Shown: positions 38,201 through 46,493 of the stretch, piece by piece | How positions within the stretch are numbered: the stretch's first letter is position 1 | How the letters are laid out: each line of letters opens with the position of its first letter | Assembly (NCBI GenBank): GCA_903960515.1 | Contig: CAJCBL010000171.1 | Location: forward strand, 24,762-88,761 | DNA length: 64,000 bases | From: an uncultured Verrucomicrobiota bacterium | Lineage (GTDB): Bacteria; Verrucomicrobiota; Verrucomicrobiia; Opitutales; Opitutaceae | Direction: 5' to 3' | The notes under the pieces: model-generated | What the model was told of the DNA's origin: nothing | What the model saw: only the letters and a program-made list of their open reading frames with translations | Database searches by the model: none | Program-made: the position numbers and the translations under genes

Positions 38201-38837
38201 AGATCTGCACCTCGATGTGGCGCGCCCGTTCCACGTACTTCTCAAGGAAGAGCCCGCTGTCCTTGAAATTGCTGCGACTAAGGCGGTCCACCCGGGCGAA
38301 GGCCGGCTCGAGCTCCCCGGCATTCCAGCACAGCTGCATGCCTATGCCGCCGCCGCCAGCGGTGCTCTTGATCATGACCGGATAGCCGATACGAGTCGCC
38401 TCGCCCAGGGCGGCGGCCACATCGGGCAACAGCCCGGTGCCCGGAAGCAGCGGCAAACCCTCAGCCTCGGCGATTGCGCGGGCGGTGTGCTTGAGCCCAA
38501 ACTGGCGCATCTGCCCAGGCTTTGGCCCGATAAAGACAATACCGGCCTCCGCGCAGGCCTCGGCGAAGCCGGGGTTCTCGGAGAGAAAACCGTATCCAGG
38601 ATGGATCGCCTGCGCACCGGTGCGCTTCGCCGCCTCAAGAATCTTGTCGGTGACCAGATAACTCTGCGCCGCGGGGGCGGCACCGATGAGCACAGCCTCG
38701 TCGGCCTGCGCGACATGAAGCGAGCCGACATCTGCTTCGGAATAGACCGCGACCGACTTGATGCCCATTTGCCGCAGGGTGCGGATGATGCGGCAGGCGA
38801 TGGCACCGCGGTTGGCGATGAGGACCTTGGAAAACAT
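35208..38837 (-). CDS. uca: Urea carboxylase family protein (urea or guanidine carboxylase), biotin-dependent
   Basis: A 1209-residue multidomain enzyme. Residues 1-450 are a biotin carboxylase ([19 protein letters not shown]; ATP-grasp loop [31 protein letters not shown]). The middle (about 470-1090) is the KipA/KipI-type urea carboxyltransferase region ([41 protein letters not shown]). The last 80 residues are a biotinyl domain with [15 protein letters not shown]. It carboxylates urea, or in operons with paired DUF1989 proteins and this type of ABC importer, guanidine to carboxyguanidine. I cannot separate the two substrates from sequence by eye; context favours guanidine. Confidence 0.93.
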   Translation of the reverse strand: [1209 protein letters not shown]

Positions 38838-38919
38838 GGGGGGAACGGAGGTGAAGTGGGAGTTCAGGGATCGGTGGGCAGCGGGAGTGCGCAGCTCCAG
38901 TTGTCACCAAGGCGAGGTG

Positions 38920-39591
38920 TCACGGGCTCCAGACCAGCACTTCAATCGGGGTCGGGTTGTAGGCGTTGCAGGGGTTGTTGAGCTGCGGGCAGTTCGAGAT
39001 CAGGCAGATCACATCTCGCTCGGCCCGCAGTTCCACGTAGCGGCCAGGGCCGGACACACCATCCTCGAAGGTGAGCCTCCCGTCCGGAGTCACCGGGACG
39101 TTCATGAAGAAGTTGATATTGCAGGTGATGTCGCGCTTGCCGAAGTCGAACCGCCCGTGGTGGCCGCAGTCGCAGGCGGCGATCTCCTGCGCGCCGCGGA
39201 TGAAGCTGTCGCGGCAGGCGTGCATGTGCTCCTTCCCGTGGGCATAGCGCATCGTATTGCTCTCCCTCGAACAGGCGCCGCCCAGGGTGTCGTGCCGGCC
39301 GCATGTGTCGGCCACGATGGTGAGCAACTCGTCGCCTTCGCTGGAGATGAGGCGGGTACCCGTGGTGAGGTAGAGCGCGCCCTGGTGGCGGATGGTATCG
39401 GAGGCGCTGTAGCGGTTGGCCGGGTCGTGGGCGTCGTAGAACAGGGTATCCGCGGCCTGGTTTCCCTCGAGGTCGACAATGCGCAGGATCTGGCCGCTGC
39501 TGATCCGGCGGGACCAGTGGTCGCCGGCCAGGACGGTCTTGCGGTAGATGGCGGCCGCAGCGGGTAGTGGACTTTCAGTGAGGGTGGACAT
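38920..39591 (-). CDS. DUF1989 protein (UAAP-type), probable carboxyguanidine deiminase subunit
   Basis: A 223-residue DUF1989 (urea carboxylase-associated) protein. Features are [44 protein letters not shown] and [19 protein letters not shown]; the Cys/His set ([18 protein letters not shown]) is consistent with metal binding. In the guanidine pathway the pair of DUF1989 proteins acts as carboxyguanidine deiminase (CgdAB), giving allophanate and ammonia; older annotation calls them UAAP1/2. It is separated by 5 bp from the other DUF1989 gene and lies 82 bp before the carboxylase, in the order expected for this operon. Confidence 0.88.
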   Translation of the reverse strand: MSTLTESPLPAAAAIYRKTVLAGDHWSRRISSGQILRIVDLEGNQAADTLFYDAHDPANRYSASDTIRHQGALYLTTGTRLISSEGDELLTIVADTCGRHDTLGGACSRESNTMRYAHGKEHMHACRDSFIRGAQEIAACDCGHHGRFDFGKRDITCNINFFMNVPVTPDGRLTFEDGVSGPGRYVELRAERDVICLISNCPQLNNPCNAYNPTPIEVLVWSP

Positions 39592-39596
39592 GGCGT

Positions 39597-40322
39597 TCAG
39601 GCGCGCAGGGCGCAGTAGTCCTCGGTGTTGCGGAAGGCGCGGAGGTTCTCCGGGCGGGAGTTGCGGCAGGGGTCGGCTTCCGGCACGGGGCCGGCCGAAG
39701 GGAAGACTTCGAGCTGCACCTGGCGGGGGTGATAGTCGGTGTCGGGATCGAGTGGATGCTGGCAGGTGTTGAGCACGACCAGCGTGTCCATTTCAAAGCG
39801 CAGCTCGATGGTGCCGCCCGCCTGCGAATGGCCCGGCACGAAGGTGAGTCGCCCGGCTTCGTCGGCCACGACCTTGCTGAAGAGGTTGAGGTTTGGAACC
39901 AGGTCGCGTTTGCCCAGGCCCCATTTGGCCAGCTCGATGAGAAAGCAGTCGTGCGCATTGCGGTGGAAGGCGTTGCGGGCGGTCTGGTAATCCTTCGGGC
40001 CGTACTTTTGGGAAACCAGCTTGGAGTCCGAGCAGCCGCAGACGGTGTCGTGCCAGCCGGCGGAGTCGGAGAGGATCGAGGCGAGGATCCGCCCCATGTC
40101 GGAGTGCAAGCAGTACGGGGCCCGCAGGTGGAAGATGTGCTGGCCCTTGAGCGTATCGGGCAGGTTGTAGCGCTCCACGGGGAGGTCGGCGTTGTAGAGG
40201 AGCATGCCCACGTTGGCTCCCCCCTCGAGATCGGTGAGCTTGAGGGTCTTGCCGCGGGAAACCACGCCCGACCACATTCCGGCGTGGGTAAGCGTCTTGG
40301 TGAAGAGAGGCGGAGGGGTCAT
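39597..40322 (-). CDS. DUF1989 protein (UAAP-type), second subunit
   Basis: A 241-residue paralogue of the following gene with the same fold ([63 protein letters not shown]). The WHDTVCGC segment parallels RHDTLGGAC of its partner. The two are expected to form a hetero-oligomer acting on carboxyguanidine. It is preceded by the NikR-like gene (87-bp gap) and is co-directional with the transporter genes, so probably one transcript runs from the binding protein to allophanate hydrolase. Confidence 0.88.
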   Translation of the reverse strand: MTPPPLFTKTLTHAGMWSGVVSRGKTLKLTDLEGGANVGMLLYNADLPVERYNLPDTLKGQHIFHLRAPYCLHSDMGRILASILSDSAGWHDTVCGCSDSKLVSQKYGPKDYQTARNAFHRNAHDCFLIELAKWGLGKRDLVPNLNLFSKVVADEAGRLTFVPGHSQAGGTIELRFEMDTLVVLNTCQHPLDPDTDYHPRQVQLEVFPSAGPVPEADPCRNSRPENLRAFRNTEDYCALRA

Positions 40323-40409
40323 CGGTTCGGGCGGTGTTACGAATTGTTCGATGGGTGTTACTGCAGGGCCTGTGCCGAGGCCGGCCGGTGGGCGAAAATT
40401 GGCGACCGC

Positions 40410-40937
40410 CTACTTGAGCGGTGGGATCGCGGCCGAGGTGAAGCTGAGGCGCCCGCTTTTCACCCCTTTGCAGGAGGCCAGTTCATTGGTGAGGCTCCGC
40501 AGCTCGCAGGCCGGTCCTTGAACGAGCAGCACCTCGAGGTAGTTGCGGTGCTCAAGGTGCACGTGCATCGAGGAGACGATGAGCAGGTAGTAGCGGTGCT
40601 GGATCTCGGCGAGCGTGGCCTGGAGATCGCGTTTCCGATAGTCGTATACGAGGCTGATCGTACCGGCTACAGCCCCCTCGCCCACCTCGCCGGCGAACTC
40701 GACGAGTCCATCGTGCGCGAGTGCGGCGATCGCCTGCGAGCGGCTCCGGAAGCCGCGGCGCTCCACCATGGTATCTAGTTCCTCAAGCAGCCCCTCGGGC
40801 AAACACACGCTGAAGCGGGCCACCTTGCCCCGGCGCCGCGGCGAACCGGTGGCTGCGGGTTGGGCAAAAGGCGCGCCCCCGCCCTCCCCTGGGGGCGAAA
40901 CGGGCTGGGCCGGCGGGGCCTGTATGATCTCATTCAT
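40410..40937 (-). CDS. NikR-like ribbon-helix-helix regulator
   Basis: A 175-residue NikR-type regulator with an unusual 35-residue Pro/Gly-rich N-terminal extension. The ribbon-helix-helix is KVARFSVCLPEGLLEELDTMVERRGFRSRSQAIAAL (about 38-73), followed by the ACT-like metal-binding domain (GTISLVYDYRKRDLQATLAEIQHRYYLLIV). By hand alignment with E. coli NikR, ligands H76, H87 and H89 are kept (IQH, MHVHLEH) but C95 is replaced by Tyr (RNYLEVLLV). It lies 3 bp after the ATPase gene within the operon, so it probably regulates that operon. Whether it senses nickel with this altered site is uncertain. Confidence 0.88.
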   Translation of the reverse strand: MNEIIQAPPAQPVSPPGEGGGAPFAQPAATGSPRRRGKVARFSVCLPEGLLEELDTMVERRGFRSRSQAIAALAHDGLVEFAGEVGEGAVAGTISLVYDYRKRDLQATLAEIQHRYYLLIVSSMHVHLEHRNYLEVLLVQGPACELRSLTNELASCKGVKSGRLSFTSAAIPPLK

Positions 40938-40940
40938 GGC

Positions 40941-41855
40941 CTATTCAACGTCGTCGCCCACCTGGGTGAGGCGGATGATCGGCAGTTTCTCAATCTCGCC
41001 GGCAGCCACTTCGTGCTTGGGATGGATCAACTCGTCGAGCCGGCGGCGGGTGGACAGGAACTCCGGCGAGTTGACCTGGCCGAGGTTGCGGGGCCGGGGC
41101 ACGGGCACCTCGACGACCTCCTGCACCTCCCCCGGGTTTGCCTTGAGCACAAGGATACGGTCGGCGAGCAGTATCGCCTCATCGAGGTCGTGGGTGATGA
41201 AAAGGATGGTGACATCGACATTGCGCCAGATCTCCAACAAGTGGGTCTGCATCTGCGCGCGGGTCTGGGCGTCGAGGGCGCCGAACGGCTCGTCCATGAG
41301 CAGCACACGCGGGTTCGCGGCGAGTGCGCGTGCGATGGCGGTGCGCTGTTTCATGCCGCCGGAGAGCTGCACCGGATAGGAATCCTTGAAACGCTTGAGG
41401 CCCACCAGATCGATCCACTGCAAGGCCTCGCGCTCGGCCTGGCCGCGCTCCATGCCCTGCATCTCGAGGCCGAACATCACATTGCGGGTGACCGTGAGCC
41501 AGGGGAAGAGGGTGTATCCTTGAAACACCATGCCGCGATCCGGGCCGGGGCCGTGCACCTCATGGCCGTCGAGAAGCATCCTGCCCGAGGTGGGGTGATC
41601 GAGGCCGGCGACCATGCGAATGAGCGTGGACTTGCCGCAGCCGGAGGGGCCTATGACACACACGAACTCGCGCCGGTGGACCTGGAAGGAGATGTCGCGC
41701 AAGGCGGTGATCAGGCCGTGTTCACCGGTGAAGCTCTTGCCGAGGCGCTCCACCTCAAGCACGACGGGCCGCTCATGGAGCTTGCGGAAGCGCTCCGCCA
41801 CTGCGGGCGATTGCTCGCGGTAATCGGGCAGGACGGCTTCGGGGGGCGGTGTCAT
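40941..41855 (-). CDS. ABC transporter ATP-binding protein, TauB/SsuB-like (guanidine/urea uptake)
   Basis: A 304-residue ATPase of the nitrate/sulfonate/taurine class. Walker A is [12 protein letters not shown], the signature [16 protein letters not shown], Walker [14 protein letters not shown], and the H-loop [12 protein letters not shown]. The C-terminal extension (about 250-304, [20 protein letters not shown]) is as in TauB-class proteins. The gene overlaps the permease by 4 bp. It energises the importer of the carboxylase operon; the substrate is inferred from the operon to be guanidine or urea. Confidence 0.93.
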   Translation of the reverse strand: MTPPPEAVLPDYREQSPAVAERFRKLHERPVVLEVERLGKSFTGEHGLITALRDISFQVHRREFVCVIGPSGCGKSTLIRMVAGLDHPTSGRMLLDGHEVHGPGPDRGMVFQGYTLFPWLTVTRNVMFGLEMQGMERGQAEREALQWIDLVGLKRFKDSYPVQLSGGMKQRTAIARALAANPRVLLMDEPFGALDAQTRAQMQTHLLEIWRNVDVTILFITHDLDEAILLADRILVLKANPGEVQEVVEVPVPRPRNLGQVNSPEFLSTRRRLDELIHPKHEVAAGEIEKLPIIRLTQVGDDVE

Positions 41856-42898
41856 AGCGTTTCCTCAACGACAACCTTGGGCGGGAAGAACGGAACATCC
41901 CGCCCCGCGCAACAACGCTTCCAGAACTCCCGCAGACGGCTGGGGCGGGGATTCTTCCAGGGGAACATGCGCGCGCCCAGGAAGGCCAGCACCTGGTCGG
42001 TAGCCAGACCGAGCACACCGATGATCACGATGGCCGCATAGACGTTGTCGAAGTTGCGATACTTCGCCTGCTGGTTGATGAAGAACGTGATCCCAGAACT
42101 CACCCCGACGACCTCGGCGACGATGAGGTAGGTCCACGCCCAGCCCAGAAGGATACGCATGTCGTTGTAGAGATCGGGCAGGCTGGCGGGTACCAGCACC
42201 CGAAGCACAAGCTGACGCGGGCGGGCGCCGAGGGTCTGGGCGGCCTCCACCAGGCCCAGCTCCGTCTTCCTCACCGTATTGGCAACCACGAGCACCTGCT
42301 GGAAGACGGTGCCGATCACGATTATGGCGATCTTCGGTTCCTGGCGGATTCCGAATACCGCCACCATCAGAGCGCCGAAGGCCGGTGCGGGCATATAGCG
42401 CACAAAGTCCACAAAGGGCTCGGTGACCCTCGCAGTTGAGGTTAGCGCTCCGCACAGGATTCCCAGCGGCACCCCTATGGCCGAGGATATCAGGAAGCCC
42501 CAGAAGATGGTCTGGATACTCATCCACAGGCTCTCGTGGAGCCAGAGGTCGCCGCGGAGCACGGGCGGGGAGTGGAATGCGGTGTAGAGCGCCCGAGCCA
42601 CCGCGTGGGGGGGCGGCAGGTAGATTGGATTGGCGCGGCTGCCGGTGGGCTCATGGCCGCCGGCAGCGCGCACCCGCAACACCTCCTGGGCGAAGGCGTC
42701 GCGATCAATGAGCTGCCCCCTACTCAGCCAGGCAACCGCGCCCCCATCCTCCACCCGCACCATCGGGTGCCAGAGGAAGGGCACGTAACTAACCAAGCAC
42801 CACGCGGCGAGCGGCAGCAGGAAGGCCAGCACGCCCAACCAAGCCCGCCTACGCGGGTCCAGGGGGCGCAGAACGGCAGTCCAGGGGTCTCGTCGCAT
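41852..42898 (-). CDS. ABC transporter permease, TauC/SsuC-like
   Basis: A 348-residue inner-membrane permease with an N-terminal membrane segment ([23 protein letters not shown]), an unusually long periplasmic segment (about 45-110) that is typical of urea-carboxylase-linked permeases, and the BPD_transp_1 domain after it. The coupling motif is [30 protein letters not shown] (EAA loop). It pairs with the binding protein encoded upstream and the ATPase overlapping downstream. Homodimer expected in the membrane. Confidence 0.93.
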   Translation of the reverse strand: MRRDPWTAVLRPLDPRRRAWLGVLAFLLPLAAWCLVSYVPFLWHPMVRVEDGGAVAWLSRGQLIDRDAFAQEVLRVRAAGGHEPTGSRANPIYLPPPHAVARALYTAFHSPPVLRGDLWLHESLWMSIQTIFWGFLISSAIGVPLGILCGALTSTARVTEPFVDFVRYMPAPAFGALMVAVFGIRQEPKIAIIVIGTVFQQVLVVANTVRKTELGLVEAAQTLGARPRQLVLRVLVPASLPDLYNDMRILLGWAWTYLIVAEVVGVSSGITFFINQQAKYRNFDNVYAAIVIIGVLGLATDQVLAFLGARMFPWKNPRPSRLREFWKRCCAGRDVPFFPPKVVVEETL

Positions 42899-42964
42899 GA
42901 GGTGGAGTGCAGGCGGCCGTGTGCAGCGGCCGCCTGTCGGGTGGATGGTTGCGAAGGCGATACG

Positions 42965-43963
42965 CTATTTCTTGGGGGAGACCTTCTCCTGCATCAGCGA
43001 GGCGTCGATGTAGGACGCCACGTCCTGAGGCTCCTTGTACACGCCGTTCTTTACATTGAAGGCGTCGGCGATCTTCGCAGAGCCATACACGGAGCCGAAG
43101 GTCTCCGACTTTCCGGCGAGAAGTTCCGCCCCCTTGGCGAGGTTCAGGAAGCGGGTGCCGGGAATGAACTCGGCGTATTCGGAGGGCTTCACCCCGGCGC
43201 GCGCCGCCATGATCGCGATGCCGTCGGCTTTCGTAGCCGGATTCTCCAGATAGGCGACGATGCGGTCCCAGACCTTCACGAACTTCACCCAGTCGGCGCG
43301 CCGCGAGGCGAGGCTTTGTGGCGACACCACCACCATGTCGTAGATCAGGCCGGGCTCATCGGCGCTGGTGTACACTGCGGTGGAACCCGGCAAGGCCTTG
43401 AGCGCCGCCCCGGAATTGGGCTGCCAGGCGACCACAGCGTCCACTTGGCCGGAGGCGAGAACCTGCGGGGCCTGGTTGGTGGGAGTGGGTACGAGCTCCA
43501 CGTCCGCTTCGCTCAGGCCGCTCTTCTTGAGGCCGTTGAGCAGCAGGAGGTGATCTACGAGGCCCACCTCCACGCCGATCTTGCGCCCCTTGAGATCATT
43601 GAGGGACTTGATGCCGGGACGGGCCACGACCATGTCGTTGCCGTTCGAATAGTCGGTCACCAGAATCATGACATTCTTGGAGCCGTTGGCCCCGGTGACC
43701 AGGGCGTCGCCGTTGGTGACCATCACCGCATCGCATTTGCCCGCGGTGAACGCCTCCATCGAGGGGCCGTATTCAAACCAGAGCAGTTCAACATCGACCC
43801 CGGCATCCTTGAACCAGCCCTTCTGGGCGGCGATTTCATAGGCGGTCCAACCGGGCCAATCGGAGAAGGCAACCTTGAGGGGCTCCGCAACCAGGGAAGA
43901 GGCGAAGGCAAGCAGGAGGCCGCTAGCCACGGCCAGGCGTCGAAACGAGGAGGATAGATTCAT
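42965..43963 (-). CDS. ABC transporter substrate-binding protein (guanidine/urea operon)
   Basis: A 332-residue SsuA/TauA-like (NMT1-fold) binding protein. I start it at the ATG at 43963 (signal peptide RRLAVASGLLLAFASSLVAEP). The 413-residue track version reads through the mobile element upstream and is rejected. Conserved features are VAFSDWPGWTAYEIAAQKGWFKDAG, EYGPSMEAFTAGKCDAVMVTNGDAL, KIGVEVGLVDHLLLLNGL and VDAVVAWQPNSG. First gene of the operon; the promoter must lie in the 83 bp left between it and the inserted element, or within the element. Confidence 0.93.
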   Translation of the reverse strand: MNLSSSFRRLAVASGLLLAFASSLVAEPLKVAFSDWPGWTAYEIAAQKGWFKDAGVDVELLWFEYGPSMEAFTAGKCDAVMVTNGDALVTGANGSKNVMILVTDYSNGNDMVVARPGIKSLNDLKGRKIGVEVGLVDHLLLLNGLKKSGLSEADVELVPTPTNQAPQVLASGQVDAVVAWQPNSGAALKALPGSTAVYTSADEPGLIYDMVVVSPQSLASRRADWVKFVKVWDRIVAYLENPATKADGIAIMAARAGVKPSEYAEFIPGTRFLNLAKGAELLAGKSETFGSVYGSAKIADAFNVKNGVYKEPQDVASYIDASLMQEKVSPKK

Positions 43964-43986
43964 GACGGGGCGAGAGGTGATACTTT

Positions 43987-44016
43987 TTAGACAGATCGTG
44001 TTACGCATCCGTCTAA
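43987..44016 (-). promoter_or_regulatory. Inverted repeat upstream of the guanidine/urea operon (candidate operator)
   Basis: TTAGACAGAT and ATCCGTCTAA (10-bp arms, one mismatch) separated by 10 bp, 24 bp before the operon's first start codon. A spaced dyad of this kind suits a NikR-type tetramer; the operon encodes one, so it is the likeliest binder. Inference only. Confidence 0.5.
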
Positions 44017-44113
44017 GCACGGCATATGCCACCGCGCCGCCCCACCCGGCCCACCGGGTGTAACTGGAAGTGAAGTTTGCGCACAGGGCCGGATTCGCTC
44101 TGTGGATCTTCTG

Positions 44114-44153
44114 CCGACCGTATAAACTGACGATCGTCAGTTTATACGGTCGG
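44114..44153. repeat. 40-bp perfect palindrome, copy F
   Basis: CCGACCGTATAAACTGACGA followed by its exact reverse complement. Contains the same 32-bp core as copies A-E at 12-14 kb. Located 58 bp inside the left end of the 814-bp element. Confidence 0.95.
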
Positions 44154-44525
44154 GCTATGCGAGGAGTGGGGTTGACGGCTTTTGCACGATGGAGCGGGCT
44201 TTGCACCGGCCAACATAGGTGCCAGGGTTGTGTGGAGCGTTCGGAGTTGGGCGATGTGTGTCAGAGCGCCGGTGACGATCACGGAAGCACGCTCGCGGGC
44301 CGTGTCCCCCGTCTTGCTTCGAGGTGGCGGGCGTATTGAAGAGGTGACGAAGCCGAAGGGGTTTCACCGCTGGTTGCTGATGCGCCGGCGATGAATGCTG
44401 CTGTGCGCCCCGCGTGGCTGTGGCCGTCGTGCCGTGCGGTGAGTCTGCTTTTGGGCGGGCGCTTTGGTGTGCGCAGTGCCGCCGGCCCACCCTGGGTCCC
44501 GGGAACGCTCAGCTTCGCTCTTCTG

Positions 44526-44565
44526 CCGACCGTATAATCTGACGACCGTCAGTTTATACGGTCGG
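44526..44565. repeat. 40-bp palindrome, copy G
   Basis: CCGACCGTATAATCTGACGA / CCGTCAGTTTATACGGTCGG, two non-pairing positions. Starts 412 bp after copy F and shares about 60 bp of flanking sequence with it. Confidence 0.93.
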
Positions 44566-44885
44566 GCTATGCGAGGAGTGGGGTTGTTTTGTTTTGGACG
44601 GCTTTGCAGACGGGGGCTTTGCACCCGCCATCGTAGCCGTGCGGATTTCGTGGAGCGTCCGGAGCCGGGCGATGAGTGTCAGATCGACGGTGACGATCAC
44701 GGAAGCACGCTCGCAACCGATCTGATCTCCGATCGGCTTGGTTCAGGGGAGGAAATGGACGTGAAGTTTGGGCACAGGGAAACCCTCCGCCAGCCGCGGC
44801 CCCCTGCGATTCAACTGCCAGCGGGATCGCGATTGTCAGAGAAACGAAACTTCACTTCCGGTTACACCCCGGCCCACCCAGCACC

Positions 44886-45794
44886 TCAGAGCTTCCGGTG
44901 GTCGGCCTGCAGCCCCGGCAACACCGGCGCGAGCATCCCCCGCAGCTCCGCCAGCGCATCGCGTAACACAAGTCCGGTTGCGGCGACAAGGCGCACCATC
45001 CACACGCCGGGGGCGAGTGCAGTGGCTCCACAAAGACAACCGTCGCGATGCAGGGCCCGGATCGAAGCCAGCACCGGATGATCACCGGCGAGGCCGGGAG
45101 CGGCTACGAGCGCGTTGGCGAACCACGCCTCCGACATCTGGTAGAAGCCCGCCAGTTGGCCCAGCTCGGGCCCGCTGGCGTCGAGCTGCTCGCGCAGGAG
45201 CAGGCGGCTGTCGAGATGGACCTCCAACCCGAGGCTCAGGCGGTGCCACGCCCAGCACTCCCCCAGCCCCACCCTGCCCGGGGCAAGCTGGTCCACGAAG
45301 AACGCCGAGGCCCCGGCGGCGAGCTCGAGCCGGGTGGCCTGAGCGTAGTTGGTATCCCGGTGCGGATAGAGCGGCTCCGGCAGGTATTCAAGCCACGCGC
45401 CGGCGGCGACGGCGAAGCGCTGGCGGCAAAGCGCGGCCCCGCTGCGCATCATAAAGGCGCGGGCTGCTGCGGGAGTTGTCACCGAGAGGGAGCCGCCCGG
45501 GCCCACGGCGACATCGAGCTCGAGCTCGTCGCCGGCAAGGATGCCGGCAGTGGAGTTGACCACCTGCACCTGCAGCACATGGCCATCCCAATACGGTTTG
45601 CCCAGGTGGAAAGGCGCGCAAAACGACTGGTGGGCAACACGAGTCTGCCTGCCGCCCACTGCCGCCGCCACGAGGTGCAGGTGCCCACGTAGTGCAGACG
45701 GAGCGCCCGCCGCTGCGGGGACGACCGAGCCGGCCGCGGCACTCGCCAAGCCCTGCGCCGCTGCCGAGGTGGTAGCTGTGCCGAGACTGTTCAC
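44886..45794 (-). CDS. ureD: Urease accessory protein UreD/UreH
   Basis: A 302-residue scaffold protein that binds apo-urease and, with UreF and UreG, forms the nickel-insertion complex. Features are [55 protein letters not shown], and [25 protein letters not shown], all core UreD segments. The Ala-rich N-terminus (about 30 residues) is longer than usual. Start is GTG at 45794, overlapping the ureG stop by 4 bp (GTGA). Last gene of ureEFGD; the mobile element starts 8 bp beyond its stop codon. Confidence 0.93.
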   Translation of the reverse strand: MNSLGTATTSAAAQGLASAAAGSVVPAAAGAPSALRGHLHLVAAAVGGRQTRVAHQSFCAPFHLGKPYWDGHVLQVQVVNSTAGILAGDELELDVAVGPGGSLSVTTPAAARAFMMRSGAALCRQRFAVAAGAWLEYLPEPLYPHRDTNYAQATRLELAAGASAFFVDQLAPGRVGLGECWAWHRLSLGLEVHLDSRLLLREQLDASGPELGQLAGFYQMSEAWFANALVAAPGLAGDHPVLASIRALHRDGCLCGATALAPGVWMVRLVAATGLVLRDALAELRGMLAPVLPGLQADHRKL

Positions 45795-46414
45795 TCGGAC
45801 TTCGGCGTGGAGGCGAAGAGCACCTCGCGCTCAAGCCAGGTGATGACGGCGTCGAGCCCCTGCTCGCTCTTGAGGTCGCAAAACAGGAAGGGGCGTGCCC
45901 CGCGCTGCACCTTGGCGTCGCGTTCCATCACCGCGAGGTCGGCGCCGACGTGGGGGGCGAGAGTGATTTTGTTGATGATAAGCAGGTCGCTGAACCGGAT
46001 GGCCGGACCGCCCTTGCGCGGGATCTTGTCCCCTTCGGCGACGTCGATCACGTAGATGAACGCGTCGACGAGTTCGGGCGAGAAGGTGGCGGAGAGGTTG
46101 TCGCCGCCGCTCTCCACCAGGACGAGCTGGAGGTCGGGGAACAGCGCCTCAAGGCCGCGCACGGCCTGCTCGTTCATCGTAGTGTCATCCCGGATCGCGG
46201 TGTGCGGGCAGCCGCCGGTCTCCACGCCTACGATGCGCTCGGGCGCCAGCGCGCTGTGGCGCCGGAGGAACTGGGCGTCCTCCAGGGTGTAAATGTCGTT
46301 GGTGACAACGGCCATCGACCAGCGCTCGCGCAGGCGCTGGCAAAGTTTGAGACAAAGCATCGTCTTGCCGGACCCTACGGGGCCGCCGACGCCGATACGT
46401 GGAGGACGGGACAT
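45791..46414 (-). CDS. ureG: Urease accessory GTPase UreG
   Basis: A 207-residue SIMIBI GTPase driving nickel delivery to urease. I use the ATG at 46414 ([21 protein letters not shown]); the track's 80 extra residues upstream cross the spacer and ureF. The P-loop is [11 protein letters not shown] (about residues 8-18), the nickel/zinc site is the CPH motif in [14 protein letters not shown], and the guanine-specificity region is [17 protein letters not shown]. Full length. It overlaps ureD by 4 bp and lies 79 bp after ureF, a spacer with CCGCAATCCCCACTC-type words. Confidence 0.97.
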   Translation of the reverse strand: MSRPPRIGVGGPVGSGKTMLCLKLCQRLRERWSMAVVTNDIYTLEDAQFLRRHSALAPERIVGVETGGCPHTAIRDDTTMNEQAVRGLEALFPDLQLVLVESGGDNLSATFSPELVDAFIYVIDVAEGDKIPRKGGPAIRFSDLLIINKITLAPHVGADLAVMERDAKVQRGARPFLFCDLKSEQGLDAVITWLEREVLFASTPKSE

Positions 46415-46493
46415 GGGAAATGCGGAGTGGTGAGTGGGGATTGCGGAATTTGCGGAGCTCAGGCGTGCGGGCGGGGCTGGCAATGCTGTGCGA

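Larger units (their letters stand above)
44056..44869. mobile_element. 814-bp non-autonomous element with 23-bp TIRs and 9-bp TSD
   Basis: The left end GGGTGTAACTGGAAGTGAAG... (44056-44078) and the right end (44847-44869) are inverted copies matching at 22 of 23 bases. Both are flanked directly by CGGCCCACC (44047-44055 and 44870-44878), a perfect 9-bp target duplication. No transposase ORF exists inside. The interior holds two palindromes 412 bp apart, each within a directly repeated block (GGGCTATGCGAGGAGTGGGG, GACGATCACGGAAGCACGCT). It lies between the stop of ureD and the binding-protein promoter. Best described as a MITE-like insertion of unknown family. Confidence 0.88.

Noticed and set aside
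37077-38981. 634-residue plus-strand ORF
   Set aside because: Antisense to the urea-carboxylase-family gene, a shadow of its codon bias.
43964-44046. Guanidine-I (ykkC) riboswitch before the binding-protein operon
   Set aside because: I looked for the conserved AGGGTTCCG-like and GGACCGAGAG-like segments on the minus strand and did not find them; only 83 bp remain before the inserted element.
42965-44206. 413-residue version of the substrate-binding protein
   Set aside because: The upstream part reads through the TIR and palindrome of the mobile element; the signal peptide begins at the ATG at 43963.
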